This document shows, piece by piece, positions 1 to 7,055 of a stretch of DNA of 64,000 bases (its first letter is position 1; every line of letters begins with the position of its first letter). The stretch comes from Actinomadura hibisca NBRC 15177 (GTDB taxonomy: Bacteria; Actinomycetota; Actinomycetes; Streptosporangiales; Streptosporangiaceae): positions 141,951 through 205,950 of the forward strand of contig NZ_BCRO01000039.1 in assembly GCF_001552635.1 (NCBI RefSeq), given 5' to 3'. The notes beneath the pieces are model-generated. The model ran no database searches. It was not told the origin of the DNA and saw only the letters and a list, made by a program, of their open reading frames with translations. A program made the position numbers and the translations under genes.

Positions 1-120
1 AAAAGTCGGCAAACCTGGCCAAAGCGGTGGCGGAGATCACGTGTGACCGCCACCATGTGTAGCCGCGGCCGTGTGCGGAACCCGCGCGCCGTTCTCCTCG
101 TCCCGAGCCGGAGTGATCTC

Positions 121-498
121 ATGCCTGTGCGACCCTGGTGCCCGGAGGTCCCGGGAGCCCGCGCGGACGGGCCGTGGTCCGACGTCGCCTTCGGGCTGGG
201 CGACCTCTACGAGCGCGACGGGGACCTGGACCGCGCCGCCGAGTGGTACCGCGAGGCCGCCGAGGCCGGGCGCGCCGACGCGGCGCTGCGGCTGGGCGAC
301 GTGCTGGGCCGGCTGGCCGACCAGCGGCTGCCCGCCGCGCCCGACACCGCCGCCGAGCTGCTGGCCGAGGCCAGCCGCTGGCTGAGCGGCGCGCCGGACG
401 CCACCACCCCCGACGCGATCGAGCTGATCACCGTCATGCTCGACCGGCACCAGCGGCAGGCCGCCCGCCGGGGCCTGGAACCGGCCCCGGCCGGTTGA
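121..498 (+). CDS. Sel1/TPR-like repeat protein, 5' end uncertain
   Basis: The protein is short and Ala-rich, with a helical-repeat pattern: a block GDLYERDGDLDRAAEWYREAA is followed by a second, looser repeat ending in RLGDVLGRL. This is typical of Sel1/TPR solenoids that mediate protein contacts. I placed the start at the ATG because family-like sequence begins just after it. The same frame is open to the left edge of the window and has a GTG at base 43, so the protein could be longer or be the tail of a gene that starts outside. The gene precedes the CBM2-like membrane protein by 88 bases. Function unknown. Confidence 0.6.
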   Translation: MPVRPWCPEVPGARADGPWSDVAFGLGDLYERDGDLDRAAEWYREAAEAGRADAALRLGDVLGRLADQRLPAAPDTAAELLAEASRWLSGAPDATTPDAIELITVMLDRHQRQAARRGLEPAPAG

Positions 499-586
499 CC
501 GCGCTCCGGGCCGAACCGGAACGGCGCGCCGGCCGTCGGACTCTGGTGAGACCGGCAGTGGAGCCGGCGGTGGAGAAGGTGACGAG

Positions 587-1873
587 TTGAGCGGCGAGGA
601 CCCCGGGTACGTGCCCCCGGACCACATGAGCACCACCGAGTTCCGCCTTCCCGGGCGCACGCCTCCGGCGGAGCCGCAGGGGAGCGGGACCGACGGCACC
701 GTCGTCGACGCGCCGCGCGATGACGACCGCCGGGACGACGAGGTCGAGGTCACCATCGTCGACCGTCCGGCTCCGGCCGGGCAGGACGACGGCCCGCCCG
801 CCACCGTGACCGACCTCGCCAAGCCGACCCCGGTGCCTCCGCCGCCGACCGGCCCCGACCCCGAGGGCCGCACCGAGCCGCACCGCGTCCCGCAGGGCGG
901 CGAAGCGCCCTGGACCGAGCAGTTCGGCGCGGAGCAGGCGGTCCCGTCCGAGCAGCCGCCGCCCGGACCGGCGGTCGCGGGGGCCGCCGCCGCGTCGTCC
1001 ACCGCCCCGACGCCCGACCACGGCACCCCGGTCGGCCCGGCCCCCGCGCACATGGTGGCCGAAGCGCCCACCGCGCCGACCAGCATGCGCGCCGAGTCCC
1101 AGCAAGGGCCGCACGTCGTCCTGCCGCCCACCCCGTTCGCGACGCCGCCCGCGCCGCCCGCCTCGCCTCCCCAGTCCGCGCCGCCCCCGCCGCGACCGCC
1201 CGCAGGCAAGCGGTCCCGCCGTCCGGCCGTGCTCATCGCGGCCGTCGCCGCCGTCCTGGTGCTCGGCGCGGGCGCGGCCGCGACCCTGCTGCTGAACGGC
1301 GGCTCCGGCAAGCCCGCCGCCGCCGGGAAGACCTCCCCCTCGACGGCCGCCGCCACCTCCGCCCAGCCGTCCGCCGGAGCGACCCCGAGTACGGGAGCCA
1401 GCCCCGGAACGGCCCCGACCACGGGCGCGAGCCCCGGAGCCGCGCCCGGCCAGCCCGGCGCGTCGTCCGCCCCGCCCGGGGCCCAGCCCGGCGCAACCGC
1501 CCCGTCGGCCGGGCAGCCGGTCCCGACCGCGCCCTCCTCGGTTCCGCCGGTCGGGCCGCTCAAGCCCGGCAACGGCGTCTCCTACCAGCTCGTCCAGCAG
1601 GACCCGGGCTACTTCGAGGGCAGGTTCGTCATCACCAACAAGGGCAGCAAGCCCATGAAGGGGTGGCGGATCACCTTCGAGGCGCCCGGCGGCAACGTGC
1701 GCAACATCTGGGGCGCCGAGCTCGTCAAGCGCGGTTCCAAGGTCGAGATCCGCAACCTGCCCAAGGCCGCGCCGATCGAGCCGGGCGGCACCTGGGAGGT
1801 GCAGTACGGCGCGGCCGGGACCGCCGCCGACCCCAAGGGCTGCCGCCTGGACAAGCGACCCTGCGGCTTCTAG
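587..1873 (+). CDS. Membrane-anchored protein with C-terminal CBM2-like domain
   Basis: 428 residues. A long Pro/Ala/Asp-rich cytoplasmic part (about 1-208) is followed by basic residues, one membrane segment (about 214-236), a Ser/Thr/Pro/Gly-rich extracellular linker (240-325) and a C-terminal beta-sandwich (about 330-428). The sandwich has the family-2 cellulose-binding pattern (KGWRITFEAPGG, NIWGAEL, an IEPGGTWEVQYG edge) and ends in a CX6C pair. The start is a TTG with a GGAG-type site about 13 bases upstream; an in-frame ATG at 626 is an alternative. A similar protein lies at 48054-48737. Surface binding of polysaccharide or the cell's own wall is inferred. No enzymatic domain is visible. 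Confidence 0.75.
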   Translation: MSGEDPGYVPPDHMSTTEFRLPGRTPPAEPQGSGTDGTVVDAPRDDDRRDDEVEVTIVDRPAPAGQDDGPPATVTDLAKPTPVPPPPTGPDPEGRTEPHRVPQGGEAPWTEQFGAEQAVPSEQPPPGPAVAGAAAASSTAPTPDHGTPVGPAPAHMVAEAPTAPTSMRAESQQGPHVVLPPTPFATPPAPPASPPQSAPPPPRPPAGKRSRRPAVLIAAVAAVLVLGAGAAATLLLNGGSGKPAAAGKTSPSTAAATSAQPSAGATPSTGASPGTAPTTGASPGAAPGQPGASSAPPGAQPGATAPSAGQPVPTAPSSVPPVGPLKPGNGVSYQLVQQDPGYFEGRFVITNKGSKPMKGWRITFEAPGGNVRNIWGAELVKRGSKVEIRNLPKAAPIEPGGTWEVQYGAAGTAADPKGCRLDKRPCGF

Positions 1874-1907
1874 CCGCTCCAGGTCAGGCGGGCACTAGGC
1901 TGCGGAC

Positions 1908-2672
1908 ATGCGTATCGCGAGGTTCTCCACCGCCGAGGGCATGGCCTTCGGGGTGGTCGAAGAGAACACCATCGCCGTCATCGCGGCCCACCCGTTCGGG
2001 GACCTGGAGTTCACCGGGCGGCGTTTCCCGCTGGACGACGTGCGGCTGCTCGCGCCGATCCTGCCCAGCAAGGTCATCGCGATCGGCAAGAACTACGCCG
2101 AGCACGCGCGCGAGATGGGCGGCGAGCCGCCGGCCGAGCCGGTGATCTTCGCCAAGCCGTCCACCGCCGTGATCGGCCCCCGGGAGGCGATCGCCTACCC
2201 CGAGAAGTTGTCCCGCCAGGTGGACTACGAGGGCGAGCTGGCGGTGGTCATCGGCCGCATGGTCCGCGAGATCCCGGTCGCCCGCGCCCACGAGGCCGTC
2301 CTCGGCTACACCTGCGCCAACGACGTCACGGCCCGCGACCTCCAGAAGCGCGACGGCCAGTGGACCCGCGCCAAGGGCTTCGACACCTTCTGCCCCCTCG
2401 GGCCGTGGATCGAGACCGAGGTCGACCCCTCCGACCTGGCGATCCGGACCCTGGTCAACGGCGAGGTGCGGCAGGACGCCCGCACCTCCGACCTGCTGCA
2501 CGACATCCCGACGCTGGTCGCCCACGTCAGCCAGGTCATGACCCTGCTGCCCGGCGACGTCATCCTGACCGGCACCCCGGCGGGCGTCGGGCCGCTGGAG
2601 ATCGGCGACGAGGTCACCGTCAGCATCGAGGGCGTCGGCGACCTCAGCAACCGGGTGGTCGCCCGCGACTGA
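1908..2672 (+). CDS. Fumarylacetoacetate hydrolase family protein
   Basis: 254 residues, typical length for a bacterial FAH-fold protein. A small N-terminal domain precedes the catalytic beta-roll, beginning IGKNYAEHAREMG. The metal ligands are recognisable as the Glu pair in DYEGELAVV and the Asp in CANDVTARDLQ. The core TLLPGDVILTGTPAGVGPL is the family hallmark. These enzymes cleave C-C bonds or decarboxylate beta-diketo acids using Mg2+; the substrate cannot be told from sequence. In many actinomycetes, as I recall, this gene sits next to gltX. Here gltX is absent and the next gene is a DUF2461 protein. Confidence 0.9.
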   Translation: MRIARFSTAEGMAFGVVEENTIAVIAAHPFGDLEFTGRRFPLDDVRLLAPILPSKVIAIGKNYAEHAREMGGEPPAEPVIFAKPSTAVIGPREAIAYPEKLSRQVDYEGELAVVIGRMVREIPVARAHEAVLGYTCANDVTARDLQKRDGQWTRAKGFDTFCPLGPWIETEVDPSDLAIRTLVNGEVRQDARTSDLLHDIPTLVAHVSQVMTLLPGDVILTGTPAGVGPLEIGDEVTVSIEGVGDLSNRVVARD

Positions 2673-2755
2673 GCGGTTCTGCTGAGCGGTTCTGTCGTAC
2701 GGCGTCCCTACTCTGGCGGGGACGCCGTACGACCTTTCACTCTCAGGGGGCTGCC

Positions 2756-3391
2756 ATGACGTTCAGCGGCTTCACCGACCAGACCTTCGCCTTCTACGAG
2801 GGCCTGCTCGCCGACAACAGCAAGACCTACTGGGCGGCGCACCGGGACGTCTACGAGGAGCACGTCCGCGAGCCGCTGCGGCTGCTGTGCGCCGAGCTGG
2901 AGGACGGGTTCGGCGCGGCCAAGCTCTTCCGCCCCTACCGCGACGTGCGGTTCAGCAAGGACAAGACGCCCTACAAGACCCACCAGGGCGCCATCACCAC
3001 CGCCGGCTTCTACGTCGAGGTCGACGCCGACGGCGTGCTGGCCGCGGGCGGCCTGTACTCGCCCACGCCCGAGCAGCTGCGCCGCTACCGCGCCGCCGTC
3101 ACCGAGGACCTGTCCGGCAAGGCGCTGGAGGAGATCGTGGCCGGGCTGCGCGCCTCCGGGCTGGAGATCTCGGGGGACCGGCTCAAGACCCGCCCCCGGG
3201 GCACGCCCGAGGACCACCCGCGCCTGGAGCTGATGCGGCACCGCTCGTTGTACGCCCACCAGGGCTGGCCCGCCGATCCCTGGATGCACACCCCCGAGGT
3301 CGTGGACCGCGTCCGCGACGCGTGGCGGCGGTTGCGGCCGCTGGTGGAGTGGGGCGACCAGCACATGGGGCCGCCGGACTTCACCCGCTGA
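2756..3391 (+). CDS. DUF2461 (TIGR02453) family protein
   Basis: 211 residues covering the whole DUF2461 family: the start motif FSGFTDQTFAFYEGLLADNSKTYWAAHRDVYE, the central FRPYRDVRFSKDKTPYKTHQGA and a GGLYSPTPEQLRRYR segment. The biochemical role of the family is unknown. The ATG follows a GGGGGCTGCC site. It lies 83 bases after the FAH gene and may be co-transcribed with it. Its 3' end overlaps the convergent PadR gene by 11 bases. Confidence 0.88.
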   Translation: MTFSGFTDQTFAFYEGLLADNSKTYWAAHRDVYEEHVREPLRLLCAELEDGFGAAKLFRPYRDVRFSKDKTPYKTHQGAITTAGFYVEVDADGVLAAGGLYSPTPEQLRRYRAAVTEDLSGKALEEIVAGLRASGLEISGDRLKTRPRGTPEDHPRLELMRHRSLYAHQGWPADPWMHTPEVVDRVRDAWRRLRPLVEWGDQHMGPPDFTR

Positions 3392-4019
3392 CCTGATCGG
3401 GGCCTTCCTCGCCGTCGGCTTCGCCGAAGGCGTCCGGCGGGACGCGGGCGCCGGTCTCGGGCGTCACGCCGTCCCAGTGGGCGACCTCCTCCTCGGCCCA
3501 GCGCGCCCAGCGCAGCAACATCTCGTTCTGCTCGCGCTGGAAGCGGGCCGCCAGGGCGATGACGGGCAGCCGGTCGGGATAGGGGCCGCCGGACCCCTCG
3601 TACTGCTCCATCCGCTCGCGCACGACCGCCACGCGGCGCTCGGCGTCCGCGCGGATCGCGCCGAGCTGCGCGCGCAGCTGCTCCAGGTCGCCGTGGTCGG
3701 CGAAGGCGACCTTCACCATCGCCTCGAACTCGGTGACCGGCCCGGCCCCCGGCTCGTCCAGCCAGGCGCGCAGCGCCGCGCGCCCCGCGTCGGTGATCGC
3801 GTAGACGGTGCTGCGGCGGCGGCCGGTGTACTCGGCGCGGGCGGCGGCGAGGCCGGCCGCCACCAGCCGCTTGGGCTCCTCGTAGACGACGCTGGCGGCG
3901 CGCGGCCACATCACCCGCAGGCTGCGCTCCATCTGCTGCTTCAGCTCGTAGGTCGTCCACGGCCGCACGGCGAGCAGGGACAGGATCGCGTACGAGGTGG
4001 TCGTCGGTTCCCGGGACAT
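3381..4019 (-). CDS. PadR family transcriptional regulator
   Basis: 212 residues. An N-terminal winged helix (YAILSLLAVRPWTTYELKQQMERS through the wing TGRRRSTVYAITDAGRAALRAWL) is followed by a long helical C-terminal domain (about 95-180) with an acidic tail, the usual PadR subfamily-2 dimerisation part. It is divergent from a VOC gene, with two inverted repeats in the 66-base gap, so autoregulation plus control of the VOC gene is the simple reading. The ATG is the only sensible start ahead of the winged helix. Confidence 0.92.
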   Translation of the reverse strand: MSREPTTTSYAILSLLAVRPWTTYELKQQMERSLRVMWPRAASVVYEEPKRLVAAGLAAARAEYTGRRRSTVYAITDAGRAALRAWLDEPGAGPVTEFEAMVKVAFADHGDLEQLRAQLGAIRADAERRVAVVRERMEQYEGSGGPYPDRLPVIALAARFQREQNEMLLRWARWAEEEVAHWDGVTPETGARVPPDAFGEADGEEGPDQVSG

Positions 4020-4027
4020 GCCCTTGA

Positions 4028-4075
4028 CGATACTCCAGTCCGGAGTATCGTCGGATGCTCCGACCCGGAGTATCG
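4028..4075. promoter_or_regulatory. Tandem inverted-repeat operators between padR-type gene and VOC gene
   Basis: A perfect repeat CGATACTCC-N5-GGAGTATCG (4028-4050) is followed 25 bases on, centre to centre, by GATGCTCC-N5-GGAGTATC (4054-4074, one mismatch). The upper-strand sequence TTGACG (4024-4029), 16 bases, TATCGT (4046-4051) resembles a promoter for the VOC gene with the first operator inside it. Assignment to the adjacent PadR protein is inferred. Confidence 0.75.
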
Positions 4076-4085
4076 AGGAGACGCC

Positions 4086-4487
4086 GTGCCCGCCATCACC
4101 GGCTGGTCCCACCTGTCCCTGACGGTCCGCGACCTGGACACCAGCGTGCGCTGGTACCGCGAGCTGTTCGGCCTCACCGAGTTCGCCAGGCTCGACAACG
4201 ACGGCTGGACGGAGGTCATCTGCGTCTACCCCGAGGGGCTGATGATCATCGGCTTCACGCAGCACGACGACGCCGGCGGCGTCCCCTTCGACCACCGCAA
4301 CCCCGGCCTGGACCACCTGGCGTTCGGCGTCGCCGACCGCGCGGAGCTGGAGCGGTGGCGGGCCCGGTTCGCCGAGCGGGGCGTGGTGCACTCGCCGGTC
4401 GCCGAGACGGCGTGGGGGCCGGTGCTCAGCTTCCGCGACCCCGACGACGTGCAACTGGAGCTTTTCGTCGTCGAATCCATGGGCTGA
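4086..4487 (+). CDS. VOC (glyoxalase/bleomycin-resistance fold) family protein
   Basis: 133 residues, a single VOC module with two beta-alpha-beta-beta-beta units: WSHLSLTVRDLDTSVRWYRELFGL and GLDHLAFGVADRAELERWRARF. The putative metal ligands are the His in WSHLSLTV, the Glu in WTEVICVY, the His in LDHLAFGV and the Glu in VQLELFVVE. Candidate activities are lyase, dioxygenase or drug-binding; the substrate is unknown. The GTG start follows GAGGAGAC. Divergence from a PadR regulator with operators in between suggests induction by a small ligand. Confidence 0.88.
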   Translation: MPAITGWSHLSLTVRDLDTSVRWYRELFGLTEFARLDNDGWTEVICVYPEGLMIIGFTQHDDAGGVPFDHRNPGLDHLAFGVADRAELERWRARFAERGVVHSPVAETAWGPVLSFRDPDDVQLELFVVESMG

Positions 4488-4552
4488 CCTGCGAGAACGG
4501 GCCCGCCTGGCGGGGGCCGGGCCCGTCCGGCGGGCGGGCCCGGCTATTCGTT

Positions 4553-4581
4553 TTGGCGCAAGTCCCGAGGTCCTGTATTCT
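4553..4581 (+). promoter_or_regulatory. Putative sigma-70-type promoter for the tRNA-Gln/tRNA-Glu cluster
   Basis: TTGGCG (4553-4558), a 17-base spacer and TATTCT (4576-4581) lie about 55 bases before tRNA-Gln. This is an unusually good housekeeping match for such GC-rich DNA. A GC-rich inverted repeat just upstream (about 4500-4545) may end the VOC transcript. Confidence 0.6.
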
Positions 4582-4636
4582 CTTCGAGGCGCGAGCAACC
4601 AGAACGGTTTCGGACCGGGACGGAAGTTCACGGCAC

Positions 4637-4708
4637 TGGGGTATGGTGTAATCGGCAGCACGACTGATTCTGGTTCAGTTAGTCTAGGTTCGAGTCCTGG
4701 TACCCCAG
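4637..4708 (+). tRNA. tRNA-Gln (anticodon CTG)
   Basis: 72-base cloverleaf. The acceptor TGGGGTA pairs with TACCCCA and the discriminator is G. The anticodon stem ACTGA/TCAGT encloses the loop TTCTGGT with anticodon CTG (4670-4672). The T-arm contains GGTTCGAGTCC. CCA is not encoded. Confidence 0.95.
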
Positions 4709-4743
4709 CGGTTCACCCACGAAAGTGGGTGGAGCACAGGCAA

Positions 4744-4816
4744 GCCCCCGTCGTCTAGTGGCCTAGGACGCCGCCCTCTCAAGGCGGTAACGGCGGTTCG
4801 AATCCGCTCGGGGGTA
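4744..4816 (+). tRNA. tRNA-Glu (anticodon CTC), copy 1
   Basis: 73-base cloverleaf. The acceptor GCCCCCG pairs with CGGGGGT and the discriminator is A. The anticodon stem CCGCC/GGCGG holds the loop CTCTCAA with anticodon CTC. It lies 35 bases after tRNA-Gln, probably on the same transcript, and is followed by a terminator hairpin. Confidence 0.95.
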
Positions 4817-4836
4817 CGCGCACAGTGCATGCGGAG

Positions 4837-4864
4837 CCCTGACCGCAACGCGGTCGGGGTTTTT
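4837..4864 (+). terminator. Rho-independent terminator after tRNA-Glu copy 1
   Basis: The stem CCCTGACCGC / GCGGTCGGGG has a 3-base loop and is followed by TTTTT. Confidence 0.85.
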
Positions 4865-4930
4865 CGATAGGGAAACTCCGCTAAGCTGGCCGAGCCGGAG
4901 CGAGAGATCGCGACGGCGACGAAAGTCCCG

Positions 4931-5003
4931 GCCCCCGTCGTCTAGTGGCCTAGGACGCCGCCCTCTCAAGGCGGTAACGGCGGTTCGAATCCGCTCGGGG
5001 GTA
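4931..5003 (+). tRNA. tRNA-Glu (anticodon CTC), copy 2
   Basis: Base-for-base identical to the first tRNA-Glu over all 73 positions, 187 bases downstream. The flanks differ, although both copies are followed by similar hairpin terminators. A terminator stands between the copies, so this one probably has its own promoter; no clear one is visible. Confidence 0.95.
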
Positions 5004-5015
5004 CCAGCAGGAAGA

Positions 5016-5048
5016 AACCCTGATCGCGATCATGCGATCGGGGTTTTT
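5016..5048 (+). terminator. Rho-independent terminator after tRNA-Glu copy 2
   Basis: The stem AACCCTGATCGC / GCGATCGGGGTT has a 6-base loop and runs into TTTTT. Confidence 0.82.
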
Positions 5049-5065
5049 CGCTGTCCGGGGCCCGG

Positions 5066-6340
5066 TCAGAACCAGCCGCCGCGCTCGGCGGTGACGCAGG
5101 CGCGCAGCCGGTCCAGCGCCTCCCCGGCGGTGAGCGTGACCACGGCCGGGCCGCCGGGGATCGTCCCGTCGGCCTCCAGGACGGCGGTGCGGCCGTGCGG
5201 CCACGTGCCGAACATCAGGCCGACCAGGCGGTGCGCCGTGCCGCGCCGCACCAGGGGCAGCACCACGTCGTCGTCCTGGCCGGGCGTCGCGATCCAGTAG
5301 GCGGTGGGCAGGTCGCGGCCGCCGGTGGGGCTGAGGTCGGGGTTGGCGCGCTCGGCGTCGGCCATCAGGATCTCCAGCTCCAGATGCTCGATGGCGTCCT
5401 CCAGCAGCTCGCACACGTGCAGGCGGGGCGCGAGGGCCTGGAGCAGCGCCTCGTCCAGGCCGTCCTCGAACATCCGCCGGATCTCGCCGCGCGACACCAC
5501 CACCTTGGCGGGCGCGTGGTTCCCGGTGAGGAGATCGACCAGGACCGCGCGCATGAACGCGTTCGCGCCCGGACCGACGACGCCCAGCCCGGACGGGGCG
5601 GCCAGGTCGATGGCCGTCGTGGCGGCCTCCCCGCGAACGGGCGGGAGGGCCGGGCACGTCGGCGCGGACCGGAGGCGGCGCGCGGACGGCTCCCGGCGCG
5701 CGCCGAGCGCGCCAGGAACGGGCAGCGGCCTGCGCCGACGCACCGCGAACGCGCCCAGCATCAGACCGATGATCCCCATGGCGGCCAGGGTGCTCGGCGG
5801 CATCCCGCCCTCGGCGGGCACGCGGGTCGCGGTGGGCGCGGCCGGGACCGTCACCCGTACGGTCGCCGTCGGGGCGGGGGAGGGCACCGCACGCCGCGTG
5901 GGGTTCGACACGTCAGCCGGTGCCGGAACCCTGACGGGAGTGGCCGGAGGGCGTGGTGTGCGCGTCGTCTCGGGGCTGGTCCGGGCTCCGGCGTGCGGCG
6001 TCTCGGGGGTGGGTTCGGGTCGGCTGCTCCTTGGTGCGCGGACGGTTTCCGGCGCGGTCCGGCGGGCGGACTTCGAAGGGCGGCCCGACAGCGGCTCGCG
6101 CCGCGCCGGAGCGCTCCTCAGCGACCCGCGCAGCGCGCGGCCGAGGTCGGGCCGCCCTGAAACGATCTCCGACCGCAGGCTCCGGCACAACGCCTCGGCG
6201 TCGAACGCCGAGGCGGCCGCTCCCCGCAGGTCGGCGCACTCGGCCGCCGCCGCAGACGCGCCGGACAGCGGCAGGGCCAGCGGCGACGCCAGCAGCGCGC
6301 CGCCCAGCAGGGCGCCGCGAAGGGTGGTGCGGGTTGTCAC
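5066..6340 (-). CDS. Secreted/membrane-anchored protein of unknown function
   Basis: 424 residues. A signal peptide (TTRTTLRGALLGGALLASPLALPLSGASA) leads to a short helical domain with two Cys (about 35-60), a long Pro/Thr/Arg-rich low-complexity stretch, one membrane segment (STLAAMGIIGLMLGAFAV) and a folded domain (GLGVVGPGANAFMRAVLVDLL to the C-terminus). That last domain resembles, by eye, a module found beside LysM/BTAD regions in actinobacterial membrane regulators; neither LysM nor BTAD is present. I chose the GTG start because a GGGAGGTGG site lies 9 bases before it and the signal peptide begins there. Divergent from the EspR-like gene. Function unknown. Confidence 0.7.
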   Translation of the reverse strand: MTTRTTLRGALLGGALLASPLALPLSGASAAAAECADLRGAAASAFDAEALCRSLRSEIVSGRPDLGRALRGSLRSAPARREPLSGRPSKSARRTAPETVRAPRSSRPEPTPETPHAGARTSPETTRTPRPPATPVRVPAPADVSNPTRRAVPSPAPTATVRVTVPAAPTATRVPAEGGMPPSTLAAMGIIGLMLGAFAVRRRRPLPVPGALGARREPSARRLRSAPTCPALPPVRGEAATTAIDLAAPSGLGVVGPGANAFMRAVLVDLLTGNHAPAKVVVSRGEIRRMFEDGLDEALLQALAPRLHVCELLEDAIEHLELEILMADAERANPDLSPTGGRDLPTAYWIATPGQDDDVVLPLVRRGTAHRLVGLMFGTWPHGRTAVLEADGTIPGGPAVVTLTAGEALDRLRACVTAERGGWF

Positions 6341-6545
6341 AGGTGGCCACCTCCCCGACTGGCCTGCGACCTGATCACGATCAAAGCAGCCGCGCCGGGG
6401 CGGGCCGCCGCGCCGACACGGCGGCACGGCGGAAGGTTAGCTTTCCGTGATCACCTCGATACCCGAGGCTAGTGTCCGTGTCCTTGGCTGACACGGAGCG
6501 GTGTGGTCAACTAAAGTCGTTGGACCGGTGATGCGGAGGAGTGTC

Positions 6546-7028
6546 GTGGGGCAGATGCGTGCGGGGGCGGTTCGGGGGGTCTCGCCGGCGGCGACCCTCG
6601 CCGACAAGGTCGAGTGGCTGATCGGCAACATGTGGCCGGACGGCGCGCCGCCGGCCCGCAACAACGTGGAGACCGCCGCCGCGATCGCCGAGGCGACCGG
6701 CGAGGACATCTCCTCCACCACGGTGTGGAAGCTGCGCACCGGCCGCCAGGACAACCCGCAGCTGAAGACGCTGACGGCGCTGGCCACCTTCTTCGGCGTG
6801 CCGATCGGCTACTTCGGGTTCCCCGGCGAGGCCGGGCCCATCGACGACGACCTCACCTTCAAGGCGCTGCGCCGCGAGGTCGACGCCGGGACGTTGCGCG
6901 CCGAGGTGCTGCGCGCCCTGGTGGACCTGTCGCCGGAGGCGCGGCGGCTGGTGGACGAGATGATCCTGGCGGCGGCCCGCGTCGACCGGGAGGGGCGGTT
7001 GCGTCCGGAGCGCTCCGCCGAGGACTGA
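6546..7028 (+). CDS. EspR-like helix-turn-helix DNA-binding protein
   Basis: About 160 residues. An XRE-type helix-turn-helix (ADKVEWLIGNMWP, then ISSTTVWKLRTGRQDNPQLKTLTALATFFGVPIGYF) is followed by a helical C-terminal tail (FKALRREV to VDEMILAAARVDREG). The order and spacing match mycobacterial EspR-family nucleoid-associated regulators. The GTG follows a GGAGGA site by 5 bases; a GTG at 6501 and ATGs at 6531 and 6555 are alternatives. The divergent neighbour is a secreted protein, a plausible target. Known EspR binds many sites and affects secretion genes; that role here is inferred. Confidence 0.78.
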   Translation: MGQMRAGAVRGVSPAATLADKVEWLIGNMWPDGAPPARNNVETAAAIAEATGEDISSTTVWKLRTGRQDNPQLKTLTALATFFGVPIGYFGFPGEAGPIDDDLTFKALRREVDAGTLRAEVLRALVDLSPEARRLVDEMILAAARVDREGRLRPERSAED

Positions 7029-7055
7029 GCGGGCCGTCCGGGCGCGGCCGTCCGG

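Noticed and set aside
37..1572. 511-codon minus-strand frame rich in Gly/Ala/Pro
   Set aside because: Antisense to the CBM2-like membrane protein; composition is that of a codon shadow.
4488..4552. GC-rich inverted repeats after the VOC gene as a definite terminator
   Set aside because: Several alternative pairings and no clean T-run directly after; kept only as a possible read-through barrier.
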